From the IMG/VR virus record IMGVR_UViG_3300027779_000018, positions 17,952 through 81,951 of that record: a stretch of DNA of 64,000 nt. One strand, written 5' to 3'. The DNA comes from a virus. A program made the position numbers and the translations under genes. How positions within the stretch are numbered: the first letter of the stretch is position 1; every line of letters begins with the position of its first letter. Of the stretch, positions 14,730 through 22,878 are shown one piece after another. The notes under the pieces were generated by a model. That model searched no databases. It was not told the origin of the DNA and was given only the letters and a program-made list of their open reading frames with translations.

Positions 14730-16223
14730 ATGAATGACATGGATAAAAATCAAACAATGTTCGCTCAAGAGCAGGTTGTTTCTGAACCTACAGAAATAGA
14801 AAAAATACAAAACAGAGTAGCTAACTTTGCTGTCAGGGTAAAACCTAATACGGCCGAAGCAATTAGTGCTACTCTACAAATGTGTTTATCTAAAGGTATG
14901 TTTGGAATAGACGATCTAGATGCAGTGGTTACAATTCGTGAAGAGATCACAAAGGGGTTAATTGAGTACCGTAGTACAGTTGAAAATGCACAGAAACAAT
15001 TAGACAGTGCAGTAGAAGAACAACAAAAAGTATTACAGGCAGAAGCAGAAGCTAGAGTTGAAGCAGATAGACAAAGGTTAATTGACGAAAGACTTCTAAG
15101 AAAAAGAACTGAAGATCGTGTAGCACAAATGGAAGCAGCCCTTGCGAAAGCAGGATTGCACATAGACTTAAATGGTGACGGCATTGTTGGATTACAACAA
15201 GGACAACCTGAAGATACTCTAACTGCAAACGAACAATCACAAGTTGCTGAAATGTTAGCACAGTCTAAAGAAGCTGTTCATGCACCAGTTGATTCTTCTC
15301 CATATAAACACACTATGCCTGTACCACCAGTTGCACCAGTAGAACCAACCAAACCTCATCAAACTAGTAATGCATTTAAATTAGCACGGATGTTAAATCC
15401 TGTTAGTGAAGTTCCTGAACCTAGTGAATCAGAGATTATGCAATCGGAGCTAGAACCGATCTACCACCCAACCGAACATGACGAGTCTGATGATCTAGAA
15501 GATGCCAAACAAATTGAAGCAGAACTAGATGCAGTCCTTTCAGGAGAAAGAGTAATATCTGAAGACCCTGAATTTGTGGAACGAATAGAAAAGGCAACCA
15601 AGTCCTTTAAAGATTTTGTTCCCTCTGATGTAGTAGCAGGTGGTGTAGATACTGAATCCTTTATGGAAGAAGTTGCAAGTGTTGATCCTGATGTTGATCC
15701 CGATTCAGACTTCGAAGACTCTGCAGAATTTTATAATGGTGAAGAAGAAACTACCAAGACACCTATTGCAGCTGGAGTCTATGTTGAACATACAGAAACC
15801 CCTGATGAAGAACCTACCTTAGACATTGGGTATTCATCAAGTAACCCAATGGTCACAGCTGGTAATGCACCCAACATAACAGGTGTTGAAATTGGTGAGA
15901 ATGATGTAGTCATTCGATCAGATGCAATTAAAATTATGGATGAAATTCCTACCCCTTCAGTTCAAGAAGAGGATGAGTTTGAAGAAGTTGTAATTCCTAA
16001 TCGTGCAGAACTAAATGCAATGACTAAGAAACAACTTTCCAATTCAGCTGAGAAGTTGAGTTTCACTATAGACAAAAAATTAACTAAAGCGAAAATGGTT
16101 GACTCTTTTGAAGAACAATCCAATGTGTTGATTGAAGAATTAACAGCTGGTGAAGAATTCGTGAGTGCAACTGAGGAAGATGTCGATGGTGATGAGGATA
16201 GGAGAGACGGCGGATACTTTTAA
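14730..16223 (+). CDS. acidic coiled-coil protein (497 aa)
   Basis: Not a family I recognise. Residues ~75-145 form a strong coiled coil (QKQLDSAVEEQQKVLQAEAE and on), followed by an EF-hand-like loop DLNGDGIVG. The middle is acidic and low in complexity. Residues ~420-470 (NRAELNAMTKKQLSNSAEKL) resemble a SAP/HeH-type DNA-binding helix pair. A long 5' region (14620-14729) holds an AATAAATA late-like box and an A/T-rich inverted repeat. Possibly a scaffold or DNA-organising protein; this is inference. Confidence 0.65.
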   Translation: MNDMDKNQTMFAQEQVVSEPTEIEKIQNRVANFAVRVKPNTAEAISATLQMCLSKGMFGIDDLDAVVTIREEITKGLIEYRSTVENAQKQLDSAVEEQQKVLQAEAEARVEADRQRLIDERLLRKRTEDRVAQMEAALAKAGLHIDLNGDGIVGLQQGQPEDTLTANEQSQVAEMLAQSKEAVHAPVDSSPYKHTMPVPPVAPVEPTKPHQTSNAFKLARMLNPVSEVPEPSESEIMQSELEPIYHPTEHDESDDLEDAKQIEAELDAVLSGERVISEDPEFVERIEKATKSFKDFVPSDVVAGGVDTESFMEEVASVDPDVDPDSDFEDSAEFYNGEEETTKTPIAAGVYVEHTETPDEEPTLDIGYSSSNPMVTAGNAPNITGVEIGENDVVIRSDAIKIMDEIPTPSVQEEDEFEEVVIPNRAELNAMTKKQLSNSAEKLSFTIDKKLTKAKMVDSFEEQSNVLIEELTAGEEFVSATEEDVDGDEDRRDGGYF

Positions 16224-16644
16224 TTCTGTTGTTCGTGGTTTACATTTAAATGAAGTAAGTCCTCTCCATGAGGATAAACTTCGTGGTATCGAAGAGGATG
16301 TATTGAGATTCGATTTACCACACGATCATTCTATAAGGTTAGGAACTCTTCACAATGGAGAGTATATATTTGTTGTGCAAGAAGGAAGTCACATTCTTTT
16401 CTCAGCACACCAGTTAAATAAAAACCCCCTTAGATCAGGAGTTCTAAAAACCTTCTTACACAAAGAAAGGGGATTCCCTCGATCTGTAGAATTAGATGTC
16501 AATGAAGACGCACAGTTTGTTTGTATTCCTAAAGACCTAGCAGAAGGATTTGTTGTGGACAATAAAATTAATTATGAACTTATTAAAGAAACACCTGAAG
16601 TGGAACGACACATAAGATGCACAAGGATTACTAGTGTCGAATAA
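16192..16644 (+). CDS. RmlC-like cupin protein, divergent
   Basis: About 150 residues; start uncertain among ATGs 16165, 16180, 16186 and 16192, all inside the previous gene's end. RGLHLNEV near the N-terminus and ELDVNEDAQFVCIPKDLAEGF near the end recall dTDP-sugar 3,5-epimerases (RGLH, then IPxGxAHGF), but the central catalytic region is not conserved and AHGF reads AEGF. It is followed by radical-SAM and SDR genes, all overlapping, which fits a small modification pathway. Confidence 0.5.
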   Translation: MRIGETADTFNSVVRGLHLNEVSPLHEDKLRGIEEDVLRFDLPHDHSIRLGTLHNGEYIFVVQEGSHILFSAHQLNKNPLRSGVLKTFLHKERGFPRSVELDVNEDAQFVCIPKDLAEGFVVDNKINYELIKETPEVERHIRCTRITSVE

Positions 16645-17563
16645 CATCCCAACAACTGCAGTTGACCAACATGACTTTCTTGCTCACAGAAGAGAACAGG
16701 AAAAGAAACATTGGGCGAAAAAAACTGGAGAGTTAAATGAATTGGATTCAATCCTTACTGTTGAAGTTAACACTACTGAGTTGTGCAATCGTACCTGCGT
16801 ATTTTGTCCAAGACACGACCCTAAAGTTTTCCCCAACAGGAATCTTCATCTTACGGTTAAAGGTGCTTGCACCATTGCGACAGAGTTAGGACGAAATAAC
16901 TTTAGTGGTAAAATATCCTTTAGTGGATTCGGAGAGAATTTACTTAACCCAAACTTCCAAACAATCGTGAGAGAGTTCAGAACACATTTACCAAATGCAA
17001 CACTAGAGTGTAACACTAACGGTGACAAACTTACTGTTGAATATGCAAGAGAATTAATTAACAACGGACTAGACTTGTTGTACATTAATCTATACGATGG
17101 GATTGAACAGATGACTCCCTTCGAAGATATGATGAACCTCGCAGGACTCAATGAGACACAATATAAATTTAGAATGCACTGGGGAGACTTTGATACCCAT
17201 GGATTGATTCTAAACAACAGGAGTGGAACGGTTGACTGGGTTGGAATAGAAGAATCTAGTATAACCAGTCTAAAAGGAAAGCCCTGTCACTACCCTTTCT
17301 ACAAAATGTTTGTGGACTGGAATGGAGATGTACTTTTCTGTTCTAACGATTGGGGAAGAGAACATGTTGTGGGTAACTTATTACAATCTACCCTACATGA
17401 AGTGTGGTTCAGTAAACCCATGAACAAGATCAGAAAGAGATTGATGAGGGGAGATAGATCACACTCACCCTGTAACAAGTGTAGTGTAGATGGTTCACTA
17501 TTCGGCAAACAATCTTTTGAGATCGTCAAGGAGTATTATGAAAGTTCTAATAACAGGAAGTAG
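16634..17563 (+). CDS. radical SAM/SPASM enzyme, GTG start
   Basis: 309 residues. C51-x3-C55-x2-C58 in ELCNRTCVFCPR binds the radical-SAM [4Fe-4S] cluster; ISFSGFGENLLNPNF is the usual GGE-region strand. The C-terminal SPASM-like part has CHYPFYKMFVDWNGDVLFC and SPCNKC for an auxiliary cluster. Such enzymes modify peptides or sugars; the substrate is unknown. GTG start overlaps the cupin gene by 11 nt and the SDR gene starts inside its end. The phage's HesB could supply its clusters. Confidence 0.85.
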   Translation: MSNNIPTTAVDQHDFLAHRREQEKKHWAKKTGELNELDSILTVEVNTTELCNRTCVFCPRHDPKVFPNRNLHLTVKGACTIATELGRNNFSGKISFSGFGENLLNPNFQTIVREFRTHLPNATLECNTNGDKLTVEYARELINNGLDLLYINLYDGIEQMTPFEDMMNLAGLNETQYKFRMHWGDFDTHGLILNNRSGTVDWVGIEESSITSLKGKPCHYPFYKMFVDWNGDVLFCSNDWGREHVVGNLLQSTLHEVWFSKPMNKIRKRLMRGDRSHSPCNKCSVDGSLFGKQSFEIVKEYYESSNNRK

Positions 17564-18110
17564 TGGACTAGCAAAAGTTATCGGGGATATGATAGCCGCA
17601 ACTCCCTATGTTGGTTCTATACACATAATCAACCATGCTCGTATCGAAGATTTATTAATGTGGACTCCACCTGAGTGGAACGAGTATGATGCATTTATTA
17701 ATTGTGCTCATTTAGACTTTCAGCAATGCAATCTACTAATGTTGGCCTACGAAGCATACAAAGAAGATGATAGTAAAACAATAATCAACATCTCATCTCG
17801 TGCAAGTCAGCCTAACATATCTAAGGGATACCTCTATGCGGCTCAGAAAGCCGCTCTACTGCATTTAAATAACAACCTAGTGTACAACTCAGACAAGAGA
17901 TGTCGTATCACTACGATGAACCTAGGACTCTTAAATCACACTGACCTTCCTAGTATCTCACACAATGAGGTTGCAAGTTGGATATACAGTCACCTCACTA
18001 CATCTAAACATGTAGACATACCTGAGATCACCCTTCAGAATAGGGCAAACTACATGACCATTCAACGTGATAAAGAAACACTTAGAGAACTAGAGAGATA
18101 TACTAAATAA
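17538..18110 (+). CDS. short-chain dehydrogenase/reductase
   Basis: 190-residue Rossmann protein: MKVLITGSSGLAKVIG (NAD(P)-binding loop), INISSRAS (catalytic Ser) and Y100-x3-K104 in YLYAAQK. AAGGAG 4 nt before ATG fixes the start at 17538 rather than 48 nt upstream. It overlaps the radical-SAM gene by 26 nt. Probably oxidises or epimerises the same substrate class; exact reaction unknown. Confidence 0.82.
   Translation: MKVLITGSSGLAKVIGDMIAATPYVGSIHIINHARIEDLLMWTPPEWNEYDAFINCAHLDFQQCNLLMLAYEAYKEDDSKTIINISSRASQPNISKGYLYAAQKAALLHLNNNLVYNSDKRCRITTMNLGLLNHTDLPSISHNEVASWIYSHLTTSKHVDIPEITLQNRANYMTIQRDKETLRELERYTK
18102..18109 (+). promoter_or_regulatory. late-type promoter box ACTAAATA
   Basis: ACTAAATA ends exactly 5 nt before ATG 18115, inside the end of the SDR gene. 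Confidence 0.45.
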
Positions 18111-18114
18111 TATT

Positions 18115-18363
18115 ATGACTACAGAATATAACGACTTTGGTTTTACCGCTATGGATGCAGATGAACTTGCGTCCATTGATTCTAAGATTATCGAGAAGAC
18201 TACTACTGCAACGGAAGTAATCAACAAACTCGATGATTTCGTAAGACCCCTACTTGAGAATCTTGCAAAGGATTCAGACAAGGACTATATCTATTGGCCC
18301 AATCGAGTAGAGATCATAAACAAGAAATTAAAAGAATTAGACGAAATTCAAAAAACCCTCTAG
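18115..18363 (+). CDS. small acidic helical protein (82 aa)
   Basis: Starts MTTEYNDFGFTAMDADELAS; long amphipathic helices and a conserved-looking IYWPNRVEIINKKLKELDEI end. Similar short proteins are common in marine T4-like phages, function unknown. No Shine-Dalgarno; late-type box 5 nt before ATG. Confidence 0.65.
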   Translation: MTTEYNDFGFTAMDADELASIDSKIIEKTTTATEVINKLDDFVRPLLENLAKDSDKDYIYWPNRVEIINKKLKELDEIQKTL

Positions 18364-18389
18364 ACAGAGAGTTGGGTTTATGTTATACT
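18361..18389 (+). promoter_or_regulatory. sigma70-type promoter
   Basis: TAGACA (18361-18366, over the previous stop codon), 17-bp spacer, TATACT (18384-18389). Drives the 405-aa gene through a long leader. Confidence 0.65.
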
Positions 18390-18394
18390 AAATA

Positions 18395-18528
18395 CATATG
18401 ATGATTAAAGGGGATTAGCTCCTTTAGCTTCAAAGCAGACAAACCTATTTCGAAAGATACCATGGTGAGTCGATACAAAGAACGACTTAATTGTCAATGT
18501 TCCGAGTATTTAAAAAGAGGAAAAACCC
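18395..18528 (+). other. long structured 5' leader
   Basis: About 130 nt between promoter and ATG. AAAGGGG/CTCCTTT around ATTAG forms a 7-bp hairpin near the 5' end; AGTCG/CGACT forms a second stem about 60 nt on. GAGG lies before the ATG. A short frame MMIKGD is present. It could be a regulatory leader; no known riboswitch recognised. Confidence 0.4.
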
Positions 18529-19746
18529 ATGAGAGCAACAATCAACGCTTTTAAAACAGTCGTACCGTTTCAACAACCGACATTCAATAACAACCCACAC
18601 TATCAACTAGACTTAACAATGAGTCTCGCGGAGAGTGGCTATCCAATTTATAAGACCAAAGAGTTCCTTCTTAAGGTACTAGCTGGTGCAATAAAAACAG
18701 GACAAGTTAATAAAGATTATGATATCTTAAGTAAACTTCGTGCAAGAAAGTTTAATTTAATGAAAATGATCTCTGCAGCAGCCGAGAAGGATTTACAAAC
18801 CAAAGGTTATTCTTCAGGTAACCAAGATGTAAAAATATTGCAAGAGGTTCTCGGAGAAGGTGGTACATTTTTATATAGTTCACCATGTCCTATGGTGGTA
18901 ACTAATCCAACATCCTCAAAAGATGTGTTAGCAATTGGTGACAATAGATTTGCAGCCAAAGGAAAACTTGGATGGAAGTATGATATCACTGATGTTATAG
19001 AATTGGATTTAACAAACACAGAAGATTTTGCAATCTATAAGATGATTTCGTCTAACAGTAACAACCATCCACATCAAACTTCAATGAAAACTAAAGAAGT
19101 GACTGCATTGGTCTATGAGATGGTTTGTAGGGATACTCAATTAATTGATATGTTCAATCCAAAGAAAAATACATTTGATAAAAACAAATGTTTTGATTTC
19201 ATTAAATCATACAAAGAACCTATTACCTCAACTTCACTAAAAACAGTTCTAAAAAATGTACAAATAAAATTGAGTGAAGGAAGTCAGATTCGAGGAATGT
19301 TTAAAACCATGACATCTGATGGAGAGACTTTAAAACAAGCAACTGCTCTAGGTACAGACAAGAGAGACGATATCATAACTGTAGAAAAGGGTATGATTGA
19401 TAGGTATCTATATGACAACATCGTTAAATTAGCTGGGACTTTTAATAAACTATATGTCATTATGAAAGTAAACACTTCCGATTTTAGTATATCAGTAGAT
19501 AAGTTAAATCAGAGCAGACGTGATGCCGCACATTCTCTAAAAATAATCTCGTCAGCTGCAAGTGCAATAGCTGGATTTAAAAAAGTGGGAATCAAACAAG
19601 CATACATAGACAATGTAGTAATCTTAGGTTACTGGTCACAACACTCATCAGAGTCAGCAGAACTTCTTCAAAGAGTGGATGTTAATGGTACGATTACAAG
19701 TGTGAGTCTTGATGAAGCATTGAACCTACCATCAATGGTTGTTTAA
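18529..19746 (+). CDS. hypothetical protein (405 aa)
   Basis: Large soluble protein, start MRATINAFKTVVPFQQPTFN, no family recognised. It has its own promoter, a structured leader and a strong terminator, so it is an independent, probably highly expressed unit. Mixed alpha/beta with a long Lys-rich middle. Confidence 0.75.
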   Translation: MRATINAFKTVVPFQQPTFNNNPHYQLDLTMSLAESGYPIYKTKEFLLKVLAGAIKTGQVNKDYDILSKLRARKFNLMKMISAAAEKDLQTKGYSSGNQDVKILQEVLGEGGTFLYSSPCPMVVTNPTSSKDVLAIGDNRFAAKGKLGWKYDITDVIELDLTNTEDFAIYKMISSNSNNHPHQTSMKTKEVTALVYEMVCRDTQLIDMFNPKKNTFDKNKCFDFIKSYKEPITSTSLKTVLKNVQIKLSEGSQIRGMFKTMTSDGETLKQATALGTDKRDDIITVEKGMIDRYLYDNIVKLAGTFNKLYVIMKVNTSDFSISVDKLNQSRRDAAHSLKIISSAASAIAGFKKVGIKQAYIDNVVILGYWSQHSSESAELLQRVDVNGTITSVSLDEALNLPSMVV

Positions 19747-19761
19747 TTCAAAATAAAGTTT

Positions 19762-19792
19762 AAAAAGGGGTTTACAATGACCCCTTTTTTTT
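19762..19792 (+). terminator. intrinsic terminator of the 405-aa gene
   Basis: AAAAGGGGT (19763-19771) pairs with ACCCCTTTT (19780-19788), loop TTACAATG, with eight T residues (19785-19792). The -35 of the next promoter lies inside this hairpin. Confidence 0.85.
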
Positions 19793-19800
19793 CGTATAAT
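19771..19800 (+). promoter_or_regulatory. sigma70-type promoter overlapping terminator
   Basis: TTTACA (19771-19776) followed by ATG as in the phage consensus, 18-bp spacer, TATAAT (19795-19800). It reads toward the 19837 gene. Confidence 0.7.
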
Positions 19801-19836
19801 GGTATCTACTATGAAACAATACAATAAGGAAAAAAT

Positions 19837-20109
19837 ATGAATAAAGCAGGAGAATATTACGCAGAAGACCCAAAGGTCATGCAAGTCGTAAAGTTAGGTC
19901 AGGAACTAATAGCAAAAGCAGAAGATGGAACACTATTCAATGGTAATGACGATGAGTCATATAAACTATGGAATGCAGCCGTCACAGCAGGAAATCGAAT
20001 GACTACATTCGGTATGGTTTGGAGCAACTTCAAATCAATGTCACAGTTAACTAAGATCGAAGCATCAGCAGTGTTACAATATTTAGATATTAAGAGAAAG
20101 GATAAATGA
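19837..20109 (+). CDS. hypothetical protein (90 aa)
   Basis: Starts MNKAGEYYAEDPKVMQVVKL; helical, soluble, unrecognised. ATAAGGAAAAAAT gives a ribosome-binding site. Its stop overlaps the next ATG (ATGA). Confidence 0.65.
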   Translation: MNKAGEYYAEDPKVMQVVKLGQELIAKAEDGTLFNGNDDESYKLWNAAVTAGNRMTTFGMVWSNFKSMSQLTKIEASAVLQYLDIKRKDK

Positions 20110-20279
20110 GGCTGATATTAGAAAACTATGGAGATGCAAGAATATTCTCAGAACGGCCCTATGGTTACAAGCGATATATCGTGGAATACAAGGATGGACG
20201 AACTGTAATGTACAGTAGTCTTTGGTATTCTCTAGAGAAAGTTAAAAAATTTGTGGAGAAAGACTTAAATGGAACCTGA
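20106..20279 (+). CDS. tiny hypothetical protein (57 aa)
   Basis: Frame MRLILENYGDARIFSERPYG..., ending KKFVEKDLNGT; a small beta-beta-alpha protein by appearance. ATGA overlap with the upstream gene supports it. Function unknown. Confidence 0.6.
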   Translation: MRLILENYGDARIFSERPYGYKRYIVEYKDGRTVMYSSLWYSLEKVKKFVEKDLNGT

Positions 20280-20346
20280 AGACCATAGACCACTACTCTT
20301 ATTAGGGTTAGCTTTAGTCATAATTTATGTAGTTATTTACCTCTAA
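20269..20346 (+). CDS. tiny single-span membrane peptide (25 aa)
   Basis: MEPEDHRP followed by a hydrophobic helix (LLLLGLALVIIYVVIYL). The ATG overlaps the preceding gene's last codons. Coding is uncertain given the length, but hydrophobicity and position fit a phage membrane peptide. Confidence 0.4.
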   Translation: MEPEDHRPLLLLGLALVIIYVVIYL

Positions 20347-20350
20347 ACAC

Positions 20351-20380
20351 TTGACAATGCCCTCACTTTTTTGTTATACT
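20351..20380 (+). promoter_or_regulatory. sigma70-type promoter, repeated phage consensus
   Basis: TTGACA (20351-20356), 18-bp spacer, TATACT (20375-20380), then ATGTATATAATG exactly as after the 6799 promoter. Confidence 0.8.
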
Positions 20381-20413
20381 ATGTATATAATGAAAAATCA
20401 AGAGGAAACAAAT

Positions 20414-20818
20414 ATGAAATTATCAGAACTAGTTGAAGAAGTCAACTCAGAACAGAACCTATTAGAAAAAGTCCAACTATTATGTGATGGACTAACAGCA
20501 CAGATACATGCCGCGTATAAACATACTGCGAATAACTACTACGGCTATACAGTCGGTAAAAAATACATCAAGGTCATCTCTTATGGAAATCAGACTTCTG
20601 TTTGGGGTTTTATCAACATCAATGAATTCACTAAAGTCAGGAAAATGGAAAGAGTGAATGGTATTGTCAACAAAGAAATTACTTTCAAAGAAGGTGATGT
20701 GTTAATGTCAGCAGGTTGGAACACTCCAGCACTGAATATGGCAAGAGGAAACCTTTTAACCACCGCAGGATATCCTGTTCATCAAGGTAACCAACACGGC
20801 CCTAGTTACCTAATATAA
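20414..20818 (+). CDS. hypothetical protein (134 aa)
   Basis: Start chosen at 20414 (MKLSELVEEVNSEQN) because AGAGGAAA lies 6-8 nt upstream; ATG 20390 would turn this ribosome-binding site into codons. Ends GNLLTTAGYPVHQGNQHGPS, a Gly/His-rich tail. Predicted alpha then beta; no family recognised. Early-type gene by promoter. Confidence 0.65.
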   Translation: MKLSELVEEVNSEQNLLEKVQLLCDGLTAQIHAAYKHTANNYYGYTVGKKYIKVISYGNQTSVWGFININEFTKVRKMERVNGIVNKEITFKEGDVLMSAGWNTPALNMARGNLLTTAGYPVHQGNQHGPSYLI

Positions 20819-20820
20819 AC

Positions 20821-20850
20821 TTGACAATGGGTGTCACTTTTTGGTATACT
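20821..20850 (+). promoter_or_regulatory. sigma70-type promoter, repeated phage consensus
   Basis: TTGACA (20821-20826), 18-bp spacer, TATACT (20845-20850), directly after the previous stop. Confidence 0.8.
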
Positions 20851-20883
20851 AGTAGAGTAGAGAAATAAAGAGATAAACAAATT

Positions 20884-21111
20884 ATGATAACATTAGAAAG
20901 ACAATCCATGTTAACAGGTAACACCAGTTCAATGGAATTAAACACAACACAGGAGAAGATCGATATCTTCTTTGATGAATCTCAGAGACAAACAAGACCC
21001 TTTATTCAAGACTTGTTCTCAGAGTTGACTCAAGATGAACGAGAGTTTATTCAAACAGGAGCAACTCCGAAAGAGTGGTCAGATTTAGAGCAAACAGTGA
21101 GAGCAATATGA
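20884..21111 (+). CDS. hypothetical protein (75 aa)
   Basis: Starts MITLERQSMLTGNTSSMELN; acidic, helical. First gene behind the 20821 promoter. Its stop overlaps the next ATG (ATGA). Unrecognised. Confidence 0.6.
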   Translation: MITLERQSMLTGNTSSMELNTTQEKIDIFFDESQRQTRPFIQDLFSELTQDEREFIQTGATPKEWSDLEQTVRAI

Positions 21112-21452
21112 ATATAGAAAATGCAAATAAAGAAATAAATAAATTAGAAGACAAGTCTTGGGACTTGGAGTTATTGATATCACAAGTGAACGATAAGACT
21201 AAGGAAATCAAATACAATGATGTTCCTAGTGATATCTATCTTTCGATTATGACTCTCGCAGAAGAGGGTGGTATTGACGAATCAGAACTTGAGTACAAGA
21301 TTGACGAAGTCAGAAAAAAAGTCAATGCACTTGAGTCTGCAATTTACGATTTAGTCGAACCCTTTGACGATAAGAAAAGAGAGATCGATAATGCAAAAGA
21401 TGAAATCGAGTGTGACATCTCAGATTACGAATACGAGAAGAAGCATTGTTAA
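21108..21452 (+). CDS. coiled-coil hypothetical protein (114 aa)
   Basis: Start MNIENANKEINKLEDKSWDL at the ATGA overlap, not the longer in-frame start inside the previous gene. Almost entirely heptad-like helices, rich in Glu/Lys/Asp. Function unknown. Confidence 0.65.
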   Translation: MNIENANKEINKLEDKSWDLELLISQVNDKTKEIKYNDVPSDIYLSIMTLAEEGGIDESELEYKIDEVRKKVNALESAIYDLVEPFDDKKREIDNAKDEIECDISDYEYEKKHC

Positions 21453-21482
21453 ATACAACTGGAATAGTTAGAGGATAGAGTT

Positions 21483-21851
21483 ATGAGTCATATACCAAGT
21501 AGCAAAGTTTTTGTCTTAGGTGGGGTACAGAAAACCTACCACTTCTCAAATGGATACGGTGCAAGTGTAGTGTGTCATAATGGTTCTTATGGGGGCCCTT
21601 ACATTCAGAATTCAGATAAAAACTTATGGGAACTTGCAGTACTAGATGGGGATGATATCACATATCACACACCTATAACACAAGATGTTGTTGGTCACCA
21701 ATCTGAATCTGAAGTTGAAATTTTACTCAAAGAGATATCAGAGTTAACACGAGAAATAGTTGAGAAAGAAGAACAGGAATATCAGTTCGCAGCTCAACAC
21801 GCAGAACAAGATTACATTGATGAATATGGAGAAGACGATGTCAACCGATGA
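21483..21851 (+). CDS. hypothetical protein (122 aa)
   Basis: N-terminal half beta-rich (VFVLGGVQKTYHFSNGYGAS; SYGGPYIQ), C-terminal half an acidic helix (EILLKEISELTREIVEKEEQ). AGAGG precedes the ATG. Overlaps the next gene by 14 nt. Similar beta-plus-helix small proteins occur in related phages; role unknown. Confidence 0.65.
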   Translation: MSHIPSSKVFVLGGVQKTYHFSNGYGASVVCHNGSYGGPYIQNSDKNLWELAVLDGDDITYHTPITQDVVGHQSESEVEILLKEISELTREIVEKEEQEYQFAAQHAEQDYIDEYGEDDVNR

Positions 21852-22029
21852 TAAAAAAGTAGAAGCATTTAAAAAACAGCAGGTTGATGATGCAATTAAC
21901 CGATTGCTTTATGGAACAGCCAATGCACAAGACATGGCACCTGAAGTTTCAGACGTTCCTAATAGTAATTGTCTATGTGGACACTTTAATTGTCCTGATG
22001 AATATGCACATACAACGAGTGGGTATTAA
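21838..22029 (+). CDS. small Cys-containing protein (63 aa)
   Basis: Starts MSTDDKKVEAFKKQQVDDAI; near the end NCLCGHFNCPDE offers C-x-C-x4-C, a possible metal site. The longer in-frame start lies inside the previous gene and is rejected. Unrecognised. Confidence 0.55.
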   Translation: MSTDDKKVEAFKKQQVDDAINRLLYGTANAQDMAPEVSDVPNSNCLCGHFNCPDEYAHTTSGY

Positions 22030-22030
22030 T

Positions 22031-22546
22031 ATGTATTGCTTTAACAACATGCAGAAGTACAAATACCTAAGTCTTTTTATACTGGGTTTTGGTTTTGGAT
22101 TTTTCACAGGGAATGCTCAAGCATCTGATGAAAACGGTGATGCATTTTGTCTTGCACAAAACATCTATTTTGAAAGTGGTAATCAACCTCTTGCAGGGAA
22201 GATCGCAGTTGCACAGGTAGTGCAAAACAGGATGAATGACTTTCAGTTTCCTGATACAATATGTGATGTAGTGTATCAATCCTACACTAGGGTTAACTGG
22301 AAAGGTAACGTAGTTCCACAACGTGGAAGGTGTCAGTTTAGTTGGTATTGTGACGGCAAGTCAGATGAACCAGTTGACTCAGTTACTTGGATTGAATCCA
22401 TGGGAATTGCACGAAGGGTTCTAGCTGGTGAATGGGGTGACATCACAGAAGGTGGCCTTTACTATCACGCAGATTACATCTATCCTTACTGGGCATCCTC
22501 TTTAAATGAAACCGTAATTATTAACAACCACATATTTTACAAATGA
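22031..22546 (+). CDS. SleB-type cell-wall hydrolase (endolysin) with signal peptide
   Basis: 171 residues. A hydrophobic N-terminal signal (YLSLFILGFGFGFFTGNAQA) is followed by the hydrolase_2 core: CLAQNIYFESGNQPLAGKIA with the catalytic Glu in YFES, VAQVVQNR, CQFSWYCDGKSDEP and GGLYYHADYIYPYW. This family cleaves peptidoglycan glycan strands. The signal peptide suggests Sec export, so lysis timing may not need a classical holin. ATG 22049 is an alternative start. Stop overlaps the next ATG. Confidence 0.88.
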   Translation: MYCFNNMQKYKYLSLFILGFGFGFFTGNAQASDENGDAFCLAQNIYFESGNQPLAGKIAVAQVVQNRMNDFQFPDTICDVVYQSYTRVNWKGNVVPQRGRCQFSWYCDGKSDEPVDSVTWIESMGIARRVLAGEWGDITEGGLYYHADYIYPYWASSLNETVIINNHIFYK

Positions 22547-22842
22547 AACAATTAGATTTATTAGACTCACTTAAACCACCAAGGGGTGGCATAGACAAAC
22601 AAGAATTTGCACTGATATTAGATGCCGAAGGTAACTTCAAACAGTATGCACATGGAACCTATGAAGAGATTGAGTATTATTGTGAACAGAATAACTGTTG
22701 GGTAGATAAGTATCTTAATTATGTTGCACCACATGTAGTGAGGCAAGGATTTGATTATATCGGTAGTGGGCCAGGCCATTATGAACTACAAAGAGGATTT
22801 AATTACGATACTTCCGAAAAGGTAGTTGACGATAGCTTCTAA
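22543..22842 (+). CDS. hypothetical protein (99 aa)
   Basis: Starts MKQLDLLDSLKPPRGGIDKQ; soluble, aromatic-rich (YEEIEYYCEQNNCW; GSGPGHYELQRGF). ATGA overlap with the lysin gene, so co-expressed. Unrecognised. Confidence 0.65.
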   Translation: MKQLDLLDSLKPPRGGIDKQEFALILDAEGNFKQYAHGTYEEIEYYCEQNNCWVDKYLNYVAPHVVRQGFDYIGSGPGHYELQRGFNYDTSEKVVDDSF

Positions 22843-22854
22843 GTATGTTATACT
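22826..22854 (+). promoter_or_regulatory. sigma70-type promoter
   Basis: TTGACG (22826-22831), 17-bp spacer, TATACT (22849-22854), at the end of the preceding gene and 24 nt before the next ATG. Confidence 0.6.
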
Positions 22855-22878
22855 TGATGTAACAAAAGGAAACAACCC

